Position numbers and translations under genes: made by a program
Shown here: positions 1 to 6,450 of the stretch, one piece after another
Numbering within the stretch: position 1 is the stretch's first letter
How the letters are laid out: every line of letters begins with the position of its first letter
Source: RYN-433 sp036558265
GTDB taxonomy: Bacteria > Planctomycetota > Phycisphaerae > Tepidisphaerales > Tepidisphaeraceae
DNA length: 14,356 nucleotides
Assembly: GCA_036558265.1 (NCBI GenBank)
Contig: DATBFY010000210.1
Coordinates: 1 to 14,356 of the forward strand
Direction: 5' to 3'
Notes under the pieces: generated by a model
What the model saw: the letters and a program-made list of their open reading frames with translations, nothing else
Told to the model about the DNA's origin: nothing
The model's database searches: none

Positions 1-430
1 GCTTGAGGAACGAATCGCTGGTGCGGAACTTGCAGCGCTGGAACGTGACCGTCCCAAACGCGCCCTCGCGCAGGCAGACCAATTGATGTTGCGCGTCCTC
101 GAACGCGGTATCGCTCGCCACGAACGAGCCGACGATCGCCCCCTGGGCTTCGGCGGCGACGGCCTTGCCGTTGGTCCCCGCCCAGATGTTGGAAAACACG
201 CAGTTGGAGAGCGTGACCGAACCGATCTTGCCGGTCAACGTCAGCGCCGCCAGATCCGTGATTCCCGAAACGTAAACCCGCTTGAGATAATAGTCCTCGT
301 TCTGATCCAGCACTAACGGCTGGGTCAGCGTGCGGTCTTTGATGGTGATGGTGGCGGCGGCGGGAAGGGCGCCGATGAACAAAGTGGCAATTAGGAGCGC
401 GACGGCGACCGGGAAACGCGGACGACGCAT
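1..430 (-). CDS. Secreted, probably beta-helical protein (C-terminus beyond left edge)
   Basis: Reading leftward from an ATG at 430-428, the frame stays open for 143 codons to the window edge, so only the N-terminal part is present. The start is well supported: AGGGAGGA (436-443) lies 5 nt upstream of the ATG. Residues 1-26 form a classic Sec signal peptide: MRRPR, then a hydrophobic core, then ALPAAA with likely cleavage before TITI. The mature part has short alternating beta-strand and turn segments (for example VTLSNCVFSNI and VTFQRCKF), spaced like the rungs of a right-handed parallel beta-helix. Two Cys recur in matching rung positions (SNCVF, QRCKF). Beta-helix proteins of this kind are commonly secreted polysaccharide-binding or -cleaving proteins, but no catalytic motif is visible. 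It is transcribed divergently from the AsmA-like gene. The CDS and signal peptide are secure; the fold is inference. Confidence 0.78.
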   Translation of the reverse strand, partial: MRRPRFPVAVALLIATLFIGALPAAATITIKDRTLTQPLVLDQNEDYYLKRVYVSGITDLAALTLTGKIGSVTLSNCVFSNIWAGTNGKAVAAEAQGAIVGSFVASDTAFEDAQHQLVCLREGAFGTVTFQRCKFRTSDSFLK

Positions 431-643
431 GGATATCCTCCCTGATCACGCAGCGGAACGATGCGAGGACTTTAGCAGGCTAGTGATTACAAAGCTACTT
501 CAAAACGCCATGGGTATAGTCGAACGAAAGCGACAGGTTATGACCAGTGCCCTATTCGGGCAAGGTGAAACTTCGGATCGTGGCCTCATGTTACCCGTCC
601 GTTACGTTGCGCCGGCGGCGGGGGGAAGGATCGGGAAATCTCT
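431..643. promoter_or_regulatory. Divergent intergenic region, promoters expected
   Basis: These 213 nt separate the two divergent starts at 430 (minus) and 644 (plus) and are visibly richer in A+T than the flanking genes, so promoters for both probably lie here. I can see a TATAGT hexamer at 515-520, but no -35 element at proper spacing: the nearest TTACAA (487-492) is 22 nt away. A short inverted repeat, TGCCC-TATTC-GGGCA (548-562), could be an operator or chance. A plus-strand open frame crosses the region and ends in a TGA at 645-647, overlapping the GTG start of the next gene (GTGA), but it has no convincing ribosome binding site. Confidence 0.35.
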
Positions 644-3301
644 GTGACCGCGAACGCCTCTGAGTCCCACGAGACGCCCGCCGGATCGTCCGATGTCGCG
701 CCCAAACCGCCGCGCCGCCGCCGCCGCACGCTGCTCTGGGCACTGTGGATCTTCGCAGGCGCCCTTGGCTTGCTCTACGTCTTCGGGCCCATTCTCGCCG
801 CGCCGTTCCTGCGCGAGCGCCTGCAGCGGATGGTCTCGGTGCACCTGCACGCGCGCCTGGCCATGGGCGGGCTTTCCTACCACTTTCCGTACGGGCTGAC
901 CGTGCGCGACGCCGCCCTGGTCGCCACGGACGAGAACGGCCGTGACGTGGACCTGGTTCGCGTCAAGCGGTTGGACCTGGCGCTCGCGGAGCTGCCGCGC
1001 CACGATCGCCCCCTCATCCTCGAGCGGATCATCGTGCACGAGCCCTCGGTCCACCTGGTCATGAACGATCGCGGCATGGTCGGCGGCAAGGGGCTGGTCA
1101 AGAGCCGCGATGAGATCCTCCGCGAAGAAGGCACCCTCCCGGAGGAAAGCAAGCACAAGCCCTCGGACTACTTCCGCCTGCGCCGCTTCGAGATTCACGA
1201 CGGCCAGGTCGTCTACGAGGATCGCCGGCCGCACGGCGACACTCGCCTGCCGTGGCTGGTCTGGAAGAACCTGGGCGCCCAGGTCGACATCGAGCCCTCC
1301 TCGGGTTCGCTCTACACGTGGAAACTCTCGGCCGACAACGCGCCGCTCGCGGTCGCCAACGCCAAGGGCAAGGTTGACGTCGATTCGGCCGACCTGGACG
1401 TCGAACAGTTTGTGATGACGCTTGGCGTTGAGCGCGGCAAGCCGCAGTCGCAGTTGCCGCCTGGGCTGCAGGACCTCTTGCGGCGATACGAGGTCGCCGG
1501 CAACCTGACCCTCACCGCCAACGCGCACCTGCCGTTGACGGAGATCCGCGGCAGTCGCTACCAGGCGGTGCTGGACCTGCCCGCCGCCACGGCGCGCGTC
1601 TCCGCGCGTACCGATCGCGCGGACCGCCTGGCGTTGAAGCTGCGCGTCGCCAGCGAAGATCAGGACGCAGCCACCCGCGAAGTTCGCCGGCCCGTCACGC
1701 TGACCGAATTGCCGGTCGTCACCAGCCAGCCGGCGTCGCGCCCGGCAGCGCCACCGCCGCATCCGGCGACAACCCGCGGCGTACATCCGCCGCCCACGGT
1801 CGTGACGATCGACCTGCTCGATGTCGGGACCGGCGACACGGTCCTCCACGTCGAGAAAGGCCAGGCGATCATCGATCCTGCCACCGAACAGTGGCGTGTG
1901 AAGGACCTCCTCTGCCACCTGGAGATCGGCCGGGATCGCTCGGGTTTGCCGACACGGCTCGAGCGGGCGCTCGACAAGCTCGACCTGAGCGGGACGATGC
2001 GCCTGACCGCCACCGCCGCCGGGCCGCTGCGGCCCATCCCGGACAAGCGCGTGATGGACCAGGTCGAGTACCAGGTCGTCGCCTACCCGCGCGACGTGGC
2101 GGTCAGGCCGCCCAGGTGGGAGAAACCGCTTACGAACGTGTCGGGCACCGTGCGCGCCAACGCCCAGGCCGTCACCTTCGAGAACGTCGAGGGGCGATAT
2201 CAGGGCGACCGTTACTTCGTCACCAGCGCCCGCATGCCGCTGGACGGGATCGAGCGCGAGGTGCGCGTCGAGGAGATCGTCGGCAGCGCACAGCTCACCG
2301 GAAAGGTCGAGGATTATCCCAAGCCGTTTGAGTTCGTCGCCCGGCAGTTGCGGCCGTCGGGCACCTGGTATGCGATGGGGTGGTTTGCGCGCAAGCCTCA
2401 CCTGCCGCCCGGCACGAAGCCCGAGTTCCGCTTCGACCTGCGCAGCGACGACGCCGGCGCCGCGATCGGCCCGCACCGCATCCCGCTGACGAACGCGAAA
2501 GTGCAGATCGTCGCCGAGCCGAACCTGGTCCAGATTCAGCGGATCGACGCCCGCTCGCTGGGCGGCACGGTCACGGTCGAAGGGAACGTCAACCCCGGCA
2601 AGGGGCCCGCCCTCAAGTACCAGGGCAGCGGCTGGGTGCGCGACATTGACGTCAAAGCCCTGGCGACGCTCCTGGCCAAAGACGGCAAGGAGCCCAAGCG
2701 CCTCTCGGGCAAGGGGAACCTTAACGCCCGCGTCTGGGGAAGCGGCCCGGACGCTGCTCATGCCGCGCTCGAGAAGCTCGAGGCCACCGGCCGCTTTGAG
2801 ATCCTCCAGGGCGACTTCCTCGAGTTCTCCGCCGTGAAAGCGATCTCCGACCACGCGAGGCTCGCCGACGACCCGACCACTGCCGGCCAGGCCGCCGGCG
2901 TGTTCGACGTGAAGGACGGCGTGATCGACTTCCAGCACATCGCGATCAGCGCGCCGCTGTTGGGCATCCAGGGTTCTGGCCACGCGGGCCTGATCGACCG
3001 CCACCTCGACTTCAACGTCGTCGCCGCTCCCCTGGCCGACTGGAAAGACCAGATGAAGCGCACGAAGATCCCGGTCGTCAGCGACGTCGCCGGCGAGGTG
3101 CTGGGGGGCCTGCAGAATATGCTCAACACCGCCAGCAAGACCCTGCTCTACGAGTTCCACGTGACCGGCGTCACGGGCAAACCCAAGGTCGAACCCGTCC
3201 CCGCCCCCGTCCTCACCGAAGGCATCGCGCGCCTCTTCAACACCATGCTCAAGGGCGAGCGGTTGTCGGACGCGGTGAATGGGCAGGAGAAGAAAAATTA
3301 G
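644..3301 (+). CDS. AsmA-like membrane-anchored envelope protein
   Basis: The protein has 885 residues. The GTG start has purine-rich GGGGGAAGGATCGGGAAA upstream, though the AGGA is a rather distant 13 nt from it. A cytoplasmic N-terminus of about 28 residues ends in a five-Arg cluster. A single transmembrane helix follows (about 29-52), giving an N-in topology with the rest outside the inner membrane. After the helix, the pattern typical of AsmA/TamB/YhdP relatives begins: a short amphipathic stretch, then many beta strands with 'GLTVRDAALV'- and 'LDLALAEL'-like phrases. Residues about 346-385 form a Pro/Thr/Ala-rich linker dividing the beta-rich region in two. Residues about 686-850 match an AsmA-like C-terminal region: low-complexity beta strands, 'FEILQGDFLEFSAVKAISDH', then a 'GVFDVKDGVIDFQHI' strand pair. 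Family members are implicated in phospholipid transport or outer-membrane homeostasis; that role here is inference. The stop lies 33 nt before the antitoxin start, so readthrough transcription is plausible. Confidence 0.82.
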   Translation: MTANASESHETPAGSSDVAPKPPRRRRRTLLWALWIFAGALGLLYVFGPILAAPFLRERLQRMVSVHLHARLAMGGLSYHFPYGLTVRDAALVATDENGRDVDLVRVKRLDLALAELPRHDRPLILERIIVHEPSVHLVMNDRGMVGGKGLVKSRDEILREEGTLPEESKHKPSDYFRLRRFEIHDGQVVYEDRRPHGDTRLPWLVWKNLGAQVDIEPSSGSLYTWKLSADNAPLAVANAKGKVDVDSADLDVEQFVMTLGVERGKPQSQLPPGLQDLLRRYEVAGNLTLTANAHLPLTEIRGSRYQAVLDLPAATARVSARTDRADRLALKLRVASEDQDAATREVRRPVTLTELPVVTSQPASRPAAPPPHPATTRGVHPPPTVVTIDLLDVGTGDTVLHVEKGQAIIDPATEQWRVKDLLCHLEIGRDRSGLPTRLERALDKLDLSGTMRLTATAAGPLRPIPDKRVMDQVEYQVVAYPRDVAVRPPRWEKPLTNVSGTVRANAQAVTFENVEGRYQGDRYFVTSARMPLDGIEREVRVEEIVGSAQLTGKVEDYPKPFEFVARQLRPSGTWYAMGWFARKPHLPPGTKPEFRFDLRSDDAGAAIGPHRIPLTNAKVQIVAEPNLVQIQRIDARSLGGTVTVEGNVNPGKGPALKYQGSGWVRDIDVKALATLLAKDGKEPKRLSGKGNLNARVWGSGPDAAHAALEKLEATGRFEILQGDFLEFSAVKAISDHARLADDPTTAGQAAGVFDVKDGVIDFQHIAISAPLLGIQGSGHAGLIDRHLDFNVVAAPLADWKDQMKRTKIPVVSDVAGEVLGGLQNMLNTASKTLLYEFHVTGVTGKPKVEPVPAPVLTEGIARLFNTMLKGERLSDAVNGQEKKN

Positions 3302-3325
3302 AATCGCTGCGGTAGAATCTTGGGT

Positions 3326-3334
3326 GAGGTAAGG
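3326..3334 (+). promoter_or_regulatory. Ribosome binding site that decides the DUF433 start
   Basis: GAGG (3326-3329) sits 5 nt before the ATG at 3335, which is ideal spacing. An in-frame TTG at 3320 would place this same sequence inside the coding region and has no Shine-Dalgarno sequence of its own, so ATG 3335 is preferred. Confidence 0.6.
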
Positions 3335-3646
3335 ATGACGGTTGCAACCATTCCACATGTGGTGATTGATGAAAAGGGCATTGCCCGCGTCGCGGGCAGC
3401 CGAATTCGAGTCATCGATCTTGCAATGGAGCGCACCGGCTGGGGAATGTCGCCCGAACAGATCCACGAGTCACATCCTCACCTGACGCTCGCGCAGATCT
3501 ATGCCGCCTTGGCGTATTACTTTGACCATAAGGCGGAACTCGATGCCAAGATAGAGGCGGGCCGGCAATTCGCCGAGGAGTTGCGACGAGAAGCCGGTGA
3601 ACCCGACTTGGTCAAGCGTCTGCGCGCGCAGGGGAAACTGCCTTGA
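3335..3646 (+). CDS. DUF433 family antitoxin
   Basis: This 103-residue protein is a typical DUF433 (VapB-like) antitoxin. An N-terminal beta segment contains the diagnostic 'GIARVAGSRIRV' stretch. It is followed by the helix-turn-helix-like core GMSPEQIHESHPHLTLAQIY (residues about 37-56), AALAYYFDHK, and a charged C-terminal helix rich in Glu, Arg and Lys that probably wraps the toxin. DUF433 proteins are established partners of DUF5615 PIN-like proteins in type II toxin-antitoxin modules. They neutralise the toxin and normally repress the shared promoter. The stop codon overlaps the start of the toxin gene. G+C is lower than in the neighbours: 34 of 60 bases at 3361-3420 against 42 of 60 at 2701-2760 in the upstream gene. 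That suggests acquisition by transfer. The family call is strong; activity is not shown by sequence alone. Confidence 0.9.
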   Translation: MTVATIPHVVIDEKGIARVAGSRIRVIDLAMERTGWGMSPEQIHESHPHLTLAQIYAALAYYFDHKAELDAKIEAGRQFAEELRREAGEPDLVKRLRAQGKLP

Positions 3647-3993
3647 GCGTCGAGTATTATTTCGATGAGAACGTGCCGCGTGCAATCGCCGAAGGACTGC
3701 GGCTCAAGGGCATCGACGTTCTTACCGTGCAGGAGGATGGTTTCGACCAACGCGACGATCCGGTCGTGCTCGACCGCGCCACTGAATTGGGGAGAGTCGT
3801 ATTCACCTTTGACGATGACTTTCTGCGTGAAGCGACGGCACGATCGACGGCCGGTAGTCCGTTCGCGACGGTGATCTACGCTCCGCAGCTTCGAATGTCG
3901 ATCGGTCGCTGCATCGACGACCTGGAACTCTTCGCCGGGGCCGTCCAGGAAGACGAAATCCGCAGTCGCGTTTATCAATTGCCCCTGCATTGA
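3643..3993 (+). CDS. DUF5615 PIN-like toxin of a toxin-antitoxin pair
   Basis: The protein has 116 residues and starts at a TTG whose last two bases begin the antitoxin stop codon (TTGA overlap, with AGGGGAA at 3630-3636 as ribosome binding site). The rare start and overlap suggest translation coupled to, and lower than, the antitoxin. The N-terminus YYFDENVPRAIAEGL (from residue 5) carries the family's D-E-N-x-P motif (D8, E9). Further acidic positions are DD at 38-39 and the motif VVFTFDDDF with D57-D59. These match the DUF5615 pattern of a PIN-like fold with a metal-binding acidic cluster, as in Mut7-C/VapC-type RNases. The expected action is metal-dependent RNA cleavage when free of antitoxin. 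All key acidic residues appear intact and the length is normal, so the toxin is probably functional. The gene ends 5 nt from the stop of the convergent minus-strand gene. Confidence 0.88.
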   Translation: MSVEYYFDENVPRAIAEGLRLKGIDVLTVQEDGFDQRDDPVVLDRATELGRVVFTFDDDFLREATARSTAGSPFATVIYAPQLRMSIGRCIDDLELFAGAVQEDEIRSRVYQLPLH

Positions 3994-3998
3994 TCCCC

Positions 3999-5186
3999 TC
4001 ACCCCGCCACGATCAGCCGCTCGATCATCTTGTCCGTGCAGAGCGTCGTCCGATTGCCGGCAGCGTCCAGGTGGTAAACGGCGCGGCCGTTCGTGTAGAC
4101 CAGCGAGCCGTCCGGCGCCAGGTCGAAGCAGACGGCGCCGCTCGCGAGCACGTCCTCATCGCCGTTGGGCCGGCGGCGGATCAGCTTCCACGAGTCAGGC
4201 ACCAGCGACGCCTCGGGGCCCTTGCGCTCGGCCTTTTTGAGCTGCTTCTCCGCGTCGATCCACTTCCCCCAGAACTGCAAATACCGTGTGCTCGGCCCCT
4301 CGCGCTTGGGCCCGCCCGCGGTGATCAGCGGCTGGTTCGAGAACATCACCGAGAAGAAGTTCAAGAAGCCGACGATCGCGCTCGCCAGGCGCACCGGGAA
4401 GAGCAGCGCGTCCATGGCGAATTTCAGCGGTGACGGGCTCTCATGCCCGTGCGGCTGCCAGGGGCGCTGGATGAAGTAAAGCGTCCCGTCCGCCGCCAGT
4501 CGCGGGATCAGGAAGTCCGTATGCTCGTCCTCGAGCAGCGTGGTGAACTCGTCCCTCTCCAGGTCGAGCCGCTGAATCGCGTACGGCCCGAGCGCGATCG
4601 TGTGGCCGGCCTGGTTTCGGCCGATGCCCGCCGACTGGAAGACGATCGTCCGCGCCGCCCCCGGCACCCACGCCGGCGCCTCGTCCACGCTGTCGCCCTC
4701 GGTCACGTCGCGCAGGCCCTTGCCGTTGGGGGGCATGAGCGCGATGTTGGCCGTGCCGTCGTCGTAGCGGTTGGAGAGCGCGATCAGGTCCTCGCTCGGA
4801 TGGCGCGCCAGGTCCCGCGCGCGAAACTGCTGGCGGTGAAACAGCCGCCGCTCTTCGCCGGCATTGGCGTCATAGACGAACAACCCGCCGACCGATTCGG
4901 TTTCCAGCGCGTACAGCAACTCGTGGGGCGCGCAGCCGCGCGACAGGCCGGTGATCAGGATCTTGCGCGCGTCCTCCTGCTGGGCGTTCATCCCCGCCAA
5001 GAGCAGCGGGCCGCGCGAGGACGACATCCACCCCGCGCTGCTCGACTTCCACTCGTTGCGCTGCCGGTCGCGATTCGCCCGGTCGATCATCTCCTGCGCG
5101 AACGTGGACTGCACGAGCTTGGCCGCCGGCGCGTCGGGCGTCTTGAAGAAGAGCTTGGCGTCGGAGAGGTAAGCGATGGTCGGCAT
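3999..5186 (-). CDS. Beta-propeller (TolB/WD40-like) protein with an internal hydrophobic segment
   Basis: The protein has 395 residues. I chose the ATG at 5186-5184 because reading further upstream would overlap the M42 gene. The leader is pyrimidine-rich with no Shine-Dalgarno, so translation may depend on the upstream gene. The N-terminus (IAYLSDAKLFFKTPD) already looks like a propeller blade and there is no signal peptide. Later blades show the TolB-type 'PRLAADGTLYFIQ' (about 228-240) and 'CFDLAPDGSLVYTNGRAVYHL' pattern (353-373). Between them lies a strongly hydrophobic stretch (about 257-284), then a charged, Lys/Glu-rich, coiled-coil-like segment (309-325). The hydrophobic stretch could tether a cytosolic propeller to the membrane or be a buried hairpin. 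It is 35 nt downstream of the M42 peptidase gene on the same strand, so the two are probably co-transcribed. I do not recognise a named family and no enzyme motif is visible. Propeller-like is likely; function is unknown. Confidence 0.72.
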   Translation of the reverse strand: MPTIAYLSDAKLFFKTPDAPAAKLVQSTFAQEMIDRANRDRQRNEWKSSSAGWMSSSRGPLLLAGMNAQQEDARKILITGLSRGCAPHELLYALETESVGGLFVYDANAGEERRLFHRQQFRARDLARHPSEDLIALSNRYDDGTANIALMPPNGKGLRDVTEGDSVDEAPAWVPGAARTIVFQSAGIGRNQAGHTIALGPYAIQRLDLERDEFTTLLEDEHTDFLIPRLAADGTLYFIQRPWQPHGHESPSPLKFAMDALLFPVRLASAIVGFLNFFSVMFSNQPLITAGGPKREGPSTRYLQFWGKWIDAEKQLKKAERKGPEASLVPDSWKLIRRRPNGDEDVLASGAVCFDLAPDGSLVYTNGRAVYHLDAAGNRTTLCTDKMIERLIVAG

Positions 5187-5221
5187 GAGAGAGACGTCAG
5201 AAGCGAGAAGCGAGAAGGAAA

Positions 5222-6253
5222 TCAGGACTCGAGCCACGCCGCCAGCAGGTCGATCGCCGCCTGCAGGTCGCGCTTGTGGATGCACTCGGTCACCGTGTGG
5301 ATGTAGCGGGTCGGAACCGAGAGCGTCATGGTCTTGATGCCGGCGCGGCTGCGCTGCATCGGGCCGGCGTCGGTGCCGCCCCGCGGCAGGATGCTGAGCT
5401 GAAAGGGGATGTCGCGCTTCTTCGCCACGGCCTCGAACGAATCGATCAGCTCCCGGTTGCTGATCGTCAGCGAGTCCATGATCGTCAGCGCCGCCCCGTC
5501 GCCCTGCTTGGTCACCCGCTCCTCCTCGGGCACGCCGGGCGTATCGCAGCAGAGGGTCGTGTCGATCGCGATCGCGATGTCCGGCTCGTGCGCGTACGCC
5601 GCCGGCCCCGCCCCGCGGCAGCCGACCTCCTCCTGCACGGTTGCCGCCAGGATCACCTCGTACTTCGGGTTCTGCGCCTTGCGCACCGCCTCGATCGCGA
5701 CGAACGCCGCCACGCGATTGTCCATGCACTTGCCGCTGACGCACTGGCCGATCTCCGAGAACTCCTGGATCAGCGTGACCGGGTCGCCGATGCGGACTTT
5801 GTTCTTGGCTTCCTCGGGCGGCAGGCACAGGTCCACGAAGAATTCGCCCACCTCGGGGATCTTCTTCTTGTCCTCCTCCTTGGCGATGTGAATCGGCCGC
5901 CCGCCCGGGTTCATCAACCCCACCAGGTCCTCGCCCGACGACGACTGCACGCGCACGCGGCGCGCGAGCAGGTTCCGCGTATCGAACCCGCCGGCGTTGT
6001 TCAGCCGCAACAGGCCCGTCTTCTCCTCCACATGCTTGACGTAGAACCCGATCTCGTCGATGTGGCAGGCGATCAGCACCTTCTTCGCGCCTTGCGCCCT
6101 CGACCGCTTGACCGCGATCAACGATCCCATCGCGTCGGTCGAGATGTCGTCGAACAGGCCCTTGGCTTCGCGTTCAAGGATCGCGCGGACGCGCTCCTCG
6201 CGACCGGGAACGCCGGGGGCCTCCGAAAGCTGCTTGAGGAGGGGGAGGTTCAT
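5222..6253 (-). CDS. M42 family metallopeptidase (FrvX/CelM-like aminopeptidase)
   Basis: The protein has 343 residues, normal for M42. This family comprises cytosolic, cobalt- or zinc-dependent aminopeptidases that form tetrahedral dodecamers and trim peptides. The dinuclear metal site and catalytic residues are all present: H64 and D66 (ACHIDEIGF), D178 (KCMDNRVAA), catalytic E208 and E209 (TVQEEVGCRG), D231 (AIDTT) and H319 (TRYIHTVTE). The opening LLKQLSEAPGVPGREERVR is the usual M42 N-terminus and fixes the ATG at 6253-6251. An in-frame GTG at 6325 would add 24 residues unlike the family, and its start overlaps the AAGGAG. The chosen ATG has no Shine-Dalgarno of its own but overlaps the stop of a short leader ORF (ATGA). 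Probably the first main gene of an operon with the propeller protein downstream. Substrate preference cannot be read from sequence. Confidence 0.93.
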   Translation of the reverse strand: MNLPLLKQLSEAPGVPGREERVRAILEREAKGLFDDISTDAMGSLIAVKRSRAQGAKKVLIACHIDEIGFYVKHVEEKTGLLRLNNAGGFDTRNLLARRVRVQSSSGEDLVGLMNPGGRPIHIAKEEDKKKIPEVGEFFVDLCLPPEEAKNKVRIGDPVTLIQEFSEIGQCVSGKCMDNRVAAFVAIEAVRKAQNPKYEVILAATVQEEVGCRGAGPAAYAHEPDIAIAIDTTLCCDTPGVPEEERVTKQGDGAALTIMDSLTISNRELIDSFEAVAKKRDIPFQLSILPRGGTDAGPMQRSRAGIKTMTLSVPTRYIHTVTECIHKRDLQAAIDLLAAWLES

Positions 6254-6315
6254 GGCAACGCAGGATAACGCCGCCCGCGACCATTGCCAGTCACCGGCGC
6301 CCGTCGCTCCGACAT
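6250..6315 (-). CDS. Possible 21-codon leader peptide coupled to the M42 gene
   Basis: An ATG at 6315-6313 opens a 21-residue frame (MSERRAPVTG..., five Arg in total) ending in TGA at 6252-6250. That TGA overlaps the M42 start codon as ATGA. AAGGAG at 6330-6325 lies 9 nt upstream of the ATG, the best Shine-Dalgarno on this stretch, while the M42 ATG has none. This layout would let ribosomes reinitiate at the M42 gene. It is too short for a domain call and could be chance in G+C-rich DNA. Confidence 0.35.
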   Translation of the reverse strand: MSERRAPVTGNGRGRRYPALP

Positions 6316-6324
6316 CCGTTGACA

Positions 6325-6330
6325 CTCCTT
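6325..6330 (-). promoter_or_regulatory. Shine-Dalgarno AAGGAG ahead of the leader ORF
   Basis: AAGGAG on the minus strand is 9 nt before ATG 6315. It overlaps the alternative GTG 6325, so it cannot serve that start, which argues against the longer M42 reading. Confidence 0.4.
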
Positions 6331-6421
6331 GCCAATACCTCGCCGCCAGGGCTTGCCTTTAGCGGAAACCTCAAACCAAACGCACAACGATCGAACCGCG
6401 CCAAGCCACAGGCGCATCCAT

Positions 6422-6436
6422 CGCTCCTTGCGAGCG
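6422..6436 (-). other. Short GC hairpin downstream of the giant gene
   Basis: CGCTC-CTTGC-GAGCG forms a 5-bp stem with a 5-nt loop, 14 nt past the stop codon of the giant minus-strand gene. There is no following T-run on the transcript strand, so it is at best a weak or factor-assisted terminator. The rest of the 6316-6450 stretch shows nothing recognisable. Confidence 0.25.
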
Positions 6437-6450
6437 CATTCCCGCGCACA

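Noticed and set aside
548..562. TGCCC-TATTC-GGGCA as a terminator
   Set aside because: The stem is only 5 bp, has no T-run, and lies between divergent starts where no gene ends.
3320..3334. TTG start five codons upstream for the DUF433 protein
   Set aside because: The GAGG at 3326-3329 is ideally placed for ATG 3335 and would be wasted inside the longer reading.
602..3466. A 954-codon open frame on the minus strand opposite the AsmA-like gene
   Set aside because: It is a shadow of the real gene: Arg/Asp/Gly/Val-rich low-complexity translation with no domain pattern, typical of G+C-rich DNA. The plus-strand frame has a transmembrane helix and AsmA-like features.
5187..5828. Upstream extension of the propeller protein frame
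   Set aside because: It would overlap the M42 gene by about 600 nt in another frame, and the translation is Arg/Gly-rich shadow sequence.
6254..6325. Longer M42 protein starting at GTG 6325
   Set aside because: The extra 24 residues are unlike the family, and the AAGGAG overlaps the GTG so it cannot serve it.
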